34,509 nt of DNA, taken from positions 1 to 34,509 of the IMG/VR virus record IMGVR_UViG_3300032073_000102. One strand, written 5' to 3'. Shown piece by piece: positions 23,467 through 29,549 of this stretch. Within the stretch, counting starts at the first letter, position 1, and every line of letters starts with the position of its first letter. This DNA comes from a virus. Made by a program: the position numbers and the translations under genes. A model generated the notes under the pieces. The model made no database searches. It saw only the letters and a list, made by a program, of their open reading frames with translations, and was not told the origin of the DNA.

Positions 23467-23488
23467 TAATTTGCTCTTGGGCAAATTA
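23467..23488 (-). promoter_or_regulatory. Constant-loop hairpin B
   Basis: - strand: 8-bp stem TAATTTGC / GCAAATTA, loop CCAAGA, then TTATATACAATTAATTT. It lies 42 bases upstream of the start at 23425. Confidence 0.65.
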
Positions 23489-23533
23489 AAATATGGTTGA
23501 TGAGCAGTTTAATGTCATGCTCAGGACAGGAGG

Positions 23534-23632
23534 CTATATCTCTAGCACACTCTCAGCGTAGACAGATGCTTGAGCATAAGTCATGTGAGGGTATTTAGCT
23601 AAGAGATATTTTATAGCGTCTAATTTATTCAT
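23534..23632 (-). CDS. Micro-protein (32 aa)
   Basis: The ATG at 23632 has the operon's AAAGGAACA upstream and lies 45 bases after hairpin A. The product MNKLDAIKYLLAKYPHMTYA plus twelve more residues is probably a short helical protein. It repeats the hairpin / AT-rich / AAAGGAACA / ATG layout of the neighbouring units, the main reason to accept it. Confidence 0.6.
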   Translation of the reverse strand: MNKLDAIKYLLAKYPHMTYAQASVYAESVLEI

Positions 23633-23676
23633 GATGTGTTCCTTTCGATGAACAGCTTTGATTTAAATGTATATAA

Positions 23677-23698
23677 CAGTTTGCTCTTGGGCAAACTG
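23677..23698 (-). promoter_or_regulatory. Constant-loop hairpin A
   Basis: - strand: 8-bp stem CAGTTTGC / GCAAACTG, loop CCAAGA, then TTATATACATTTAAATC. It lies 45 bases upstream of the micro-protein start at 23632. Confidence 0.65.
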
Positions 23699-23757
23699 AG
23701 TGAAGCCGCCTATTGAGAGAAGCATGTCGGTCCTCTCTCCCTGCATATGTCGGTCTT

Positions 23758-23904
23758 CTAGTGCATGCCGGCTTCGATCAGAGCCTGCTTACTTGCTTTT
23801 TTCTTCTGTCTAGTCGTTTGCCCTTCAGCAAACGCTCCCGGCGCTAAAAGCCGGAGTAGGGGGTCTAATCTACAGAACCGTATTCTATCAAGAGTTATAC
23901 ATCC
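23758..23904 (-). pseudogene. Startless coding-like remnant
   Basis: 48 codons are open on the - strand with a protein-like C-terminus (APGAFAEGQTTRQKKKASKQ, then ALIEAGMH), similar in feel to short basic phage proteins I recall. No ATG, GTG or TTG occurs in frame after the preceding stop, so it is either a decayed gene, a frameshifted one or chance. Low certainty. Confidence 0.3.
23815..23834 (-). promoter_or_regulatory. Variant hairpin F (non-consensus loop)
   Basis: Stem CGTTTGC / GCAAACG (7 bp) with a six-base loop that reads TGAAGG on the - strand. The stem core matches hairpins A-C but the loop differs, so membership in the family is doubtful. Confidence 0.35.
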
Positions 23905-23930
23905 TTATTCAGTCTGTCTCAGCGTCACCC

Positions 23931-23949
23931 ATACTCTCCTTTTAGATAT
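23931..23949 (-). promoter_or_regulatory. T3/T7-like promoter core, leftward
   Basis: - strand reads ATATCTAAAAGGAGAGTAT. It lies upstream of the whole leftward small-gene block and just before terL on the other strand, at the point where the two divergent units meet. Confidence 0.62.
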
Positions 23950-23974
23950 TCGAGGACAACAAGGGGTACTATAT

Positions 23975-25627
23975 ATGGATAAGCAGCGTATTTCAAAAAT
24001 ACTAAAAGAAAAACAAAAGCGTGGGGACCTAAATAAATATAAAAATGATTTTTCAAAGTTTGCAGAAGAGCAAATTAAAATTATAACTAAAGATGCCACA
24101 CAAGGCTTTGTTCCTTTTAAACTAAATGAGTGTCAGCATATAATAACAGAAAAACTAAATAAACAATTAAAAGAAACTGGAAAGGTTAGAGCTATTATAC
24201 TCAAAGCTAGGCAGCAGGGTATATCAACTTACTGTGCTGGTAGGGTATTTTGGAAATCTTACTTTACTCCTTATGCTAGATCAGTTGTTATGGCCCACGA
24301 CTCTGCTACATCAGATGCTTTGTTTGCGTTGTCTAAGAATTTAATTAAACAAATGTCTGGGACATTAGCCCCTAGTGAGGTACGATCAAATGCTAAAGAG
24401 ATTATTATTAACAGTCCTGCAATGCCTGATAAGGACGCCACGTCATCCTATAGGTTATACACCGCCGGATCACCGGAAGCGGGGAGAGGGACAACACCTA
24501 CCATAGCGCACCTCTCAGAGGTAGCTTTTTGGGGACATGATGAGAAGATCTTAGCTGGTTTGTTTCAAGGTATATCTGCAGCTGATGGTACTGAAGTTAT
24601 TCTTGAGTCAACAGCTAATGGTGCACAGGGAGAGTTCTATAGATTATGGAAGGGTGCGTTAAATGGTGAGAACGAATATATGCCAATTTTTCTTCCTTGG
24701 TTTTTAACTACAGAGTATCAAAGGCAGGCCCCTGAAGGTATGGAATTAACAATAGAAGAAGATAAATTAGTAGAAGAATATGGATTAAACAATGACCAAC
24801 TATATTGGAGAAGACTTAAGATTGCCGAAGGCGGAGAACTTAAGTTTCAACAAGAATACCCAGCAACAGCTGACGAAGCGTTTATTGTTAGCGGATCTAA
24901 CGTGTTCAACTTGGAGCGCCTGGATGCCTTATTGCCCAGACCGCAGCAGCGAAGATCAGAATGGGACCCACATAGCAAGATGTTTGACGAACACAGAGAA
25001 GGAAACCTCTTCGTATACGACTTTCCTAAGTGGGAAGAGCCCTATGTTATAGGTGCAGACGTCTGTTTGGGTGTAGGTCAAGACTATTCTGCCTGTGTTG
25101 TTATGAATAAGCAGCGAGAAGTGGTAGCAACCTACAGAAATAACCGTATAGATCCTGCGATGTGGGGAGAATTACTGTTTTACCTAGGTAGATACTACAA
25201 TAATGCACTACTAGCCGTAGAATCTAACTCTATGGGCATAGCAACTTTGCAAAAGTTGGAGTCGATGGACTATATTAACCTATATAAGCAGACAAAGATA
25301 GCAAATGTAAGCAACGATGAAGGTATTAGGCTAGGATTTAGGACTACATCAGGTACTAAACCAGCAATTATAGGAAATTTAAAGAATCTTATAGAAAATG
25401 AAGACATAATGATCCCATCAGCGCAATTAATACAAGAATTAAGAGAGTTTATATCAACAAGTACAGGTAAAACAGAGGCAGCACCCGGATGTTACGACGA
25501 TTTAGTTATATCCTTAGCTATATGTGCTGAAGTTTTACGTACGCATTGGGATAGACTAACAACTAGAAACGTAAGCTTTAGCCAGAGGACAGCAGAATGG
25601 ATACCAGACAACACCAAGTGGTTATAA
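23975..25627 (+). CDS. terL: Large terminase subunit (ATPase and nuclease)
   Basis: 550 residues from the ATG at 23975 (MDKQRISKILKEKQ), with AAGGGG upstream. The ATPase domain has a Walker A-like ARQQGIST (residues 78-85), HLSEVAFW with Glu182 as Walker B/catalytic acid, and STANG (212-216) as the coupling motif. The nuclease domain has VIGADVCLGVGQD, AVESNSMG and CYDDLV, supplying the three acid clusters. The enzyme cuts and pumps DNA into the prohead through the portal. The frame continues 70 codons upstream, but that part overlaps repeats and a promoter and is not counted. Confidence 0.95.
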   Translation: MDKQRISKILKEKQKRGDLNKYKNDFSKFAEEQIKIITKDATQGFVPFKLNECQHIITEKLNKQLKETGKVRAIILKARQQGISTYCAGRVFWKSYFTPYARSVVMAHDSATSDALFALSKNLIKQMSGTLAPSEVRSNAKEIIINSPAMPDKDATSSYRLYTAGSPEAGRGTTPTIAHLSEVAFWGHDEKILAGLFQGISAADGTEVILESTANGAQGEFYRLWKGALNGENEYMPIFLPWFLTTEYQRQAPEGMELTIEEDKLVEEYGLNNDQLYWRRLKIAEGGELKFQQEYPATADEAFIVSGSNVFNLERLDALLPRPQQRRSEWDPHSKMFDEHREGNLFVYDFPKWEEPYVIGADVCLGVGQDYSACVVMNKQREVVATYRNNRIDPAMWGELLFYLGRYYNNALLAVESNSMGIATLQKLESMDYINLYKQTKIANVSNDEGIRLGFRTTSGTKPAIIGNLKNLIENEDIMIPSAQLIQELREFISTSTGKTEAAPGCYDDLVISLAICAEVLRTHWDRLTTRNVSFSQRTAEWIPDNTKWL

Positions 25628-25773
25628 CAAATAAAATAGTAGATCAAGAAGAGGAAATATCTAACACATTAATAGATTATTTCTTTGAAGGTAGAGTACC
25701 TTCTGAGTGTGTAGGTTTATCTAAAGATATATACGCTAACCCTATGTTTAGATTAAGTTGGTACGAATGTTAG
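25597..25773 (+). CDS. Small hypothetical protein (58 aa)
   Basis: It starts inside the end of terL in another frame (ATG at 25597, GAGGA upstream) and ends at 25773. The product begins MDTRQHQVVITNKIVDQEEE and ends FRLSWYEC. It is acidic and helical in the middle. Its stop codon lies within a leftward promoter-like element. Function unknown. Confidence 0.6.
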   Translation: MDTRQHQVVITNKIVDQEEEISNTLIDYFFEGRVPSECVGLSKDIYANPMFRLSWYEC

Positions 25774-25790
25774 TATACTCTCCTTTTAGA
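25771..25790 (-). promoter_or_regulatory. T3/T7-like promoter core, leftward
   Basis: - strand reads TCTAAAAGGAGAGTATACTA. It points left, against terL, although it sits between two rightward genes. Its downstream flank (AGTATACTAA) matches the terS copy. Confidence 0.55.
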
Positions 25791-25813
25791 ACTCAAAACG
25801 TAAGGAGTGCATT

Positions 25814-26008
25814 ATGTATTTTGTACTAGCATTGCTATGCACAGACCTAGACAGGAATTGTAGTCTGAGAGTATATCCAGACATACAATCAAGCTATGAA
25901 GCATGCTTTGAAACCAAGCAAGAGGTTAATAAAAAGCTATGGGAATTTAAACCAGAGAATGCGTCGTCACTTAAGACGTGGTGCTTTATGATACCAGAGG
26001 ACACTTAA
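25814..26008 (+). CDS. Small Cys-containing hypothetical protein (64 aa)
   Basis: AAGGAG lies nine bases before the ATG. The N-terminus is hydrophobic (MYFVLALLC) but short for a signal peptide. Four Cys (9, 16, 31, 57) could pair if it is exported with its neighbours. It ends one base before the next gene. No family is recognised. Confidence 0.68.
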   Translation: MYFVLALLCTDLDRNCSLRVYPDIQSSYEACFETKQEVNKKLWEFKPENASSLKTWCFMIPEDT

Positions 26009-26009
26009 T

Positions 26010-26609
26010 ATGAAATATTTAAAACTTAAAACAGTTATGCTAACATTACTTCTTTATTTGTTTGCAGCAAGTATAGGCCTTGCAGAAGGTTGTGACAGCA
26101 CAACAAATGCAAACTGTATTGAGACAAATAGTAATACTAACTCTAATGTTAACTCTAATATGACATCAGAGACTACAGTTAAGTCACCACCACCATCAGC
26201 TATGTCGCCAACTATTAATAACTCTAATTCAGATTTATGTACAGTAGGTGTGGCAGGCGCAGTGCAAACACAGATATTAGGAATTAGTGCAGGCGCTACA
26301 GTTAGAGATATGAACTGTGAGCGACTAAAGAATGCTAAGGTATTATATGATATGGGGATGAAGGTGGCTGCGGTTTCAGTGATGTGTCAAGACAAACGAA
26401 TTTTCGCGAGCATGATGAACGCAGGGACTCCCTGTCCGTTCGATGGTCTCGTCGGTGGTCCAGCTAAAGAAGCATGGAATAATAATCCACATTTAATACC
26501 TGGAGCTAAAACAGGAAAGAATAAGGAGTGGTCAGATGAAGATAAGAATACTGCCAAAGGTGCTGCTGGCGTCGGTGGTTTGCTTGCTCTCCTCCTACTG
26601 CTTATCTGA
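26010..26609 (+). CDS. Exported conserved phage protein with C-terminal membrane tail (199 aa)
   Basis: A signal peptide (LKLKTVMLTLLLYLFAASIG, likely cut after GLA) precedes an Asn/Ser/Thr-rich linker (residues 30-75). A conserved-looking domain with several Cys follows (DMNCERLKNAKVLYDMGM, MCQDKRIF, GTPCPFDGLVG). A final hydrophobic helix GGLLALLLLLI closes it. I recall the Cys domain from marine phage genomes, where it is unassigned. It probably sits in the inner membrane facing the periplasm. It shares 74 bases with the next gene. Confidence 0.8.
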   Translation: MKYLKLKTVMLTLLLYLFAASIGLAEGCDSTTNANCIETNSNTNSNVNSNMTSETTVKSPPPSAMSPTINNSNSDLCTVGVAGAVQTQILGISAGATVRDMNCERLKNAKVLYDMGMKVAAVSVMCQDKRIFASMMNAGTPCPFDGLVGGPAKEAWNNNPHLIPGAKTGKNKEWSDEDKNTAKGAAGVGGLLALLLLLI

Positions 26610-27429
26610 TGTTATATATGAAAGAACAGATAATGTAACTACGAATGGTTACAACTGGGATATGACAAGGGTTTTACCGCCAGAAGCAGGATTAAAAGTT
26701 CAAGGAATATACCACAAGTATACAATAACTAAGGATTCTAATACGGATGCTACCGTATCTATAGTTAATAAGAATACTAATGGTGTAGGTAATATCTACG
26801 AAAGACATGATAACTGGGATCAGATACCTAGCAATACAAAGTTAGGGTTTGATACTATTACACCTACATTAGGTACATCATTTGGAGACGGAAGTATATC
26901 TGTGCATGGCGATGGAGAACTAAGTAACGTTATTATTGCTTATAACTATATGTACGATACTTGTGCAATACCTTTAACAGACTCTTCTTGTCCAGGCTAT
27001 GAAGATGCTCTTATGAAATATCTTCTTGATAACGGTTTAATAGATAGTGAACCAGATATTAACGATCCTTATTATGACGACTGGGTACAATTCCAGTTAG
27101 ATCAGAAAGCAGAAGCTGCAGAGGAAGAAGAGTTAGAAGAAGAACAAGCTAAAGAAGAAGAAGAGGAACAAGAATTAAAAATAGAGAAAGCGCTTGCAGT
27201 AGCAGGTGCGGCTGAACAGATTGCTAATCCAACAAGACAGTTGTTAATGATGGCTCAAATGATGTCAGCAGGAACCCTAGATGGATACTATGGAGCAACA
27301 ATAAACGGTGGAACTTATGAAGACACTGTTGAGTTAGAAGATGGTATCATTATAGATAATTTTAAAGCGTTGAGAAACCTTGCCCAAGATAAGGTTCATA
27401 GAACAATGGTTCGATCTCAATATGAATAA
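26536..27429 (+). CDS. Exported beta-rich protein with Glu-rich segment (297 aa)
   Basis: AAGGAG precedes the ATG. A signal peptide (about 24 residues, PKVLLASVVCLLSSYCLS) is followed by a beta-rich domain (NVTTNGYNWDMTRVLPP, GDGSISVHGDG). A highly acidic stretch near 195-216 (EEEELEEEQAKEEEEEQE) and a helical C-terminus close it. I recall the NGYNWDMT type of protein in marine phages, unassigned. The long overlap with the gene before suggests coupled expression. A periplasmic role is expected. Confidence 0.8.
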   Translation: MKIRILPKVLLASVVCLLSSYCLSDVIYERTDNVTTNGYNWDMTRVLPPEAGLKVQGIYHKYTITKDSNTDATVSIVNKNTNGVGNIYERHDNWDQIPSNTKLGFDTITPTLGTSFGDGSISVHGDGELSNVIIAYNYMYDTCAIPLTDSSCPGYEDALMKYLLDNGLIDSEPDINDPYYDDWVQFQLDQKAEAAEEEELEEEQAKEEEEEQELKIEKALAVAGAAEQIANPTRQLLMMAQMMSAGTLDGYYGATINGGTYEDTVELEDGIIIDNFKALRNLAQDKVHRTMVRSQYE

Positions 27430-27440
27430 ATGGAGATAAC

Positions 27441-27941
27441 ATGGATATTAAAACAATAACAGCGTTAGCGTTCTTAATGCCAGCGACTGCTGCAATGGCA
27501 GTTGACTCACCTATAAGTGGTGTAGTAGAACCTAAATGCTCTATATGGACAGAAACAGCAGGTGTATATGGACATCCACTTCCGTACAAACTAACTACTA
27601 AGCCGGCTGATGGCGGAGTCAAAGCTAGCATTCGCGTGGATATTGCGCAAGCTGACTATTATAAAACAAAGTTTACACATCCTAATAGTTTTTCATCTAG
27701 CCCTACACTGACAGATGCAGTCTCATGGACAGGAAGCACAGTAGTAGGAGCAGTAGGTGTATCTGGGATGTCAGCTTATGAAGCTGCAAAAGTAACTTAC
27801 AATAATGTCACAGAGTTTAATATGACATTAGCAGGATCTACATGGTTTACTGTAGAGTCAGAAGCAAGCTATGGATCTACTAAGTCATTACCTGCGGGTA
27901 ACTATACTGCGTTGATTGTAGCAGAATGTATAGCAAAGTAA
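27441..27941 (+). CDS. Exported beta-rich protein (166 aa)
   Basis: GGAG precedes the ATG. The signal peptide MDIKTITALAFLMPATAAMA is cut before VDSPISG. The mature part has two Cys (near 33 and 163) placed to form one disulphide, and alternating strands (YKLTTKPADGGVKASIRVD), like a small immunoglobulin or pilin-type domain. It ends 16 bases inside the next gene. Function unknown; the fold is guessed from pattern. Confidence 0.78.
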   Translation: MDIKTITALAFLMPATAAMAVDSPISGVVEPKCSIWTETAGVYGHPLPYKLTTKPADGGVKASIRVDIAQADYYKTKFTHPNSFSSSPTLTDAVSWTGSTVVGAVGVSGMSAYEAAKVTYNNVTEFNMTLAGSTWFTVESEASYGSTKSLPAGNYTALIVAECIAK

Positions 27942-28327
27942 TATTAGCTTTATGTTTTGTTTTTTGTACCACGGCTCACGCACACGAAATGACACCGGCA
28001 TATCCGCAGTTGAAATCTTCTTATATAGAAGGTGTATCATCTGCTAAAATGAAACTATTTAATAGGAGAAACGATGTTTCCTATTATCTAATAGAGGTAT
28101 TTACATCAGATTTTAAACCTATTCCGTTTGCTTCATCATCTATATCTACAGTTTCATCTAAGATTATAATGGTAGGATATAATAAATCAAAGATATTTGA
28201 TGTGTATATTAGATCTAGCGATATAGATCGAGCTGTATATATTTGTACACAGTCAAAACTTTTAAAGCAAACTGATCAAATTTCTTTAATAACGTCGAGG
28301 GTTTGTTCAAAAATAAAGGACAAGTAA
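27926..28327 (+). CDS. Exported pilus-chaperone-like protein (133 aa)
   Basis: A signal peptide ends AHA before HEMTPAYP. The mature domain (KMKLFNRRNDVSYYLIEVFT, FDVYIRSSDIDRAVYIC) has the strand pattern of a beta-sandwich resembling the first domain of pilus-assembly chaperones. Two Cys in the second half (VYIC, SRVC) may pair. It overlaps the previous gene by 16 bases without a clear ribosome site, so coupling is likely. Low-certainty fold guess. Confidence 0.75.
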   Translation: MYSKVILALCFVFCTTAHAHEMTPAYPQLKSSYIEGVSSAKMKLFNRRNDVSYYLIEVFTSDFKPIPFASSSISTVSSKIIMVGYNKSKIFDVYIRSSDIDRAVYICTQSKLLKQTDQISLITSRVCSKIKDK

Positions 28328-28738
28328 ATGAGGATATACTTACTACTTTTACTAGTCACTGTTATTTGTAGTTGTAGTTATAGTAGAACTTATGCAGACT
28401 CAATGTCTAACTCTTTGAGCTTAGCACTACCTAACTCGACTACAAGTTTCCAAGCAGATAAGTTTAGAGCTGGTGAATTAGATTGTAGTAATGCAATAGG
28501 CTCAGCAACAAACATTGAGTTTGGAGTGACTGGAATTATTCAAGGAGGTACTTCAAGTCGCCAACAAGTAGGAGATATTGGAGTGTACTCTAAGATAACG
28601 ATACCGCTTGGAAAGCGGGCAAAGAATCGTATTGACTGTAATCGTCTGTACGAGCTTGAGTTACAGAAGAAGCAGTTAGAAGTTATGAAGTTACAACAAG
28701 AGATAAATCAATTAAGACAATTGTCTTTTGAAAACTAG
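28328..28738 (+). CDS. Exported protein with C-terminal coiled coil (136 aa)
   Basis: AAAGGA lies before the ATG, which follows the previous stop directly. A hydrophobic leader (RIYLLLLLVTVICSCSYS) is compatible with a signal peptide or lipoprotein. The middle is Gly/Ser-rich beta (FGVTGIIQGGTSS). The C-terminus is a coiled coil (ELQKKQLEVMKLQQEINQ). Two Cys flank the domain. It could anchor or oligomerise with the next protein, which also has coiled coil. Confidence 0.75.
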   Translation: MRIYLLLLLVTVICSCSYSRTYADSMSNSLSLALPNSTTSFQADKFRAGELDCSNAIGSATNIEFGVTGIIQGGTSSRQQVGDIGVYSKITIPLGKRAKNRIDCNRLYELELQKKQLEVMKLQQEINQLRQLSFEN

Positions 28739-28747
28739 GAGGGCACA

Positions 28748-29302
28748 ATGGCAGAAGTAGAAATCGCTGGCGCTAAGATTAAAGGCGGCAAGATAATGCT
28801 TATACTACCGTTACTAGGTACGCTAGGCGGCGGACTATGGGGTGGCTTCGAGTTTTATAAAGACTATATGGATATGAAGGAAATTATACAGAATATAGAT
28901 ATAGACTCTATACAGTCCGAGAATACTCTTGTTCAAACTAAGTTAGATAAAGCTATCGACTATACGCGTGATATTAAAGATGATCTACGAGAAGACATCT
29001 TAAAACTAGAGGGCTATATCGATAAGATGGATTCTAAAGTTGAGAAGTCTGTAGATAGCGTTAGAGAAACTAAGCTATTAATAGATGCCACGTTAGAAAG
29101 TATGCTAACTGCAATGAATGAATTACAAAAAGATACCACCGCATCTCTCAGAGAAGTTGAATCTTTAAATAGAGAGACTGAGAAGGATGTGAGGAATACA
29201 ATGAGAGAAACCGAAGAAAGGATTGATTCTAATATGAGGAAGTTAGAAGATAAGCTAACTGAAAGGTTACAACAAGCTTTGGATAACCCGCTCTCAGATT
29301 AA
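28748..29302 (+). CDS. Membrane-anchored coiled-coil protein (184 aa)
   Basis: AGGAGG precedes the ATG. One transmembrane helix near residues 15-37 (MLILPLLGTLGGGLWGG) is followed by about 130 residues of charged heptad-type helix (KLDKAIDYTRDIKDDLR, TEKDVRNTMRETEERID). It has no cleaved signal, so it is anchored in the inner membrane. It closes the exported cassette before the portal gene. Spanin-like or tether functions can be imagined but nothing specific is seen. Confidence 0.78.
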   Translation: MAEVEIAGAKIKGGKIMLILPLLGTLGGGLWGGFEFYKDYMDMKEIIQNIDIDSIQSENTLVQTKLDKAIDYTRDIKDDLREDILKLEGYIDKMDSKVEKSVDSVRETKLLIDATLESMLTAMNELQKDTTASLREVESLNRETEKDVRNTMRETEERIDSNMRKLEDKLTERLQQALDNPLSD

Positions 29303-29327
29303 GTTTCCGCAATGTCCTCACGGCTCC

Positions 29328-29352
29328 GGTGGTAGTCAGCGGATAGACCACC
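29328..29352 (+). other. Intergenic hairpin before portal cluster
   Basis: GGTGGT pairs with ACCACC across a 13-base loop in the 100-base gap between the cassette and the portal cluster. No T-run follows, so it is not a standard terminator. Confidence 0.35.
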
Positions 29353-29402
29353 ACATAATAAGGCTAGTAGCCTGTTAGATAGATAGAACCTAGGAGGTTA
29401 CT

Positions 29403-29549
29403 ATGTCAAGATATATACAAGAGGCTGTTAAGCCTGAGAAAGAAAGTAAAGAAGAAATACGTGAAATGCCTAAAGCAGGCAAGTATTCTGTAGAAGATTT
29501 ACAACCAGAGAAAACAACAACGTGGTCGAGAGGTTCCGTAAATGGCTAA
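29403..29549 (+). CDS. Small hypothetical protein upstream of portal (48 aa)
   Basis: TAGGAGG precedes the ATG at 29403. The product MSRYIQEAVKPEKESKEEIR plus 28 residues is Lys/Glu-rich and likely helical or disordered. It overlaps the portal start by eight bases, so it probably couples translation of the portal. Small genes in this place are common in podoviruses. Confidence 0.7.
   Translation: MSRYIQEAVKPEKESKEEIREMPKAGKYSVEDLQPEKTTTWSRGSVNG

Larger units (their letters stand above)
23699..23974. other. Gene-poor leader before terL
   Basis: Together with hairpin A this makes a stretch of about 340 bases without an accepted gene. It contains TGTCGGTCC-type repeats (23725-23733, 23749-23757), an open frame without a start codon (23758-23904, - strand), a variant hairpin (23815-23834), a small stem CCGGC/GCCGG, and a leftward promoter-like core (23931-23949). 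The + strand frame upstream of terL looks like a signal peptide but is not accepted as coding. Confidence 0.5.

Noticed and set aside
18709-23698. The five hairpins read as operators for a dimeric repressor
   Set aside because: An operator would keep its half-sites and vary the middle. Here the arms vary with compensation and the middle is constant and asymmetric, which fits a folded strand instead.
18709-23698. The hairpins read as a CRISPR array or mobile-element ends
   Set aside because: Spacing is irregular and genes lie between the copies. There are no equal spacers, no cas genes and no transposase.
23765-23974. 70-codon N-terminal extension of terL that looks like a signal peptide
   Set aside because: A terminase acts in the cytoplasm. 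The region holds repeats, a hairpin and a leftward promoter core, and the ATG at 23975 has AAGGGG upstream and a normal TerL N-terminus. The hydrophobic look is probably the reverse of a - strand frame.
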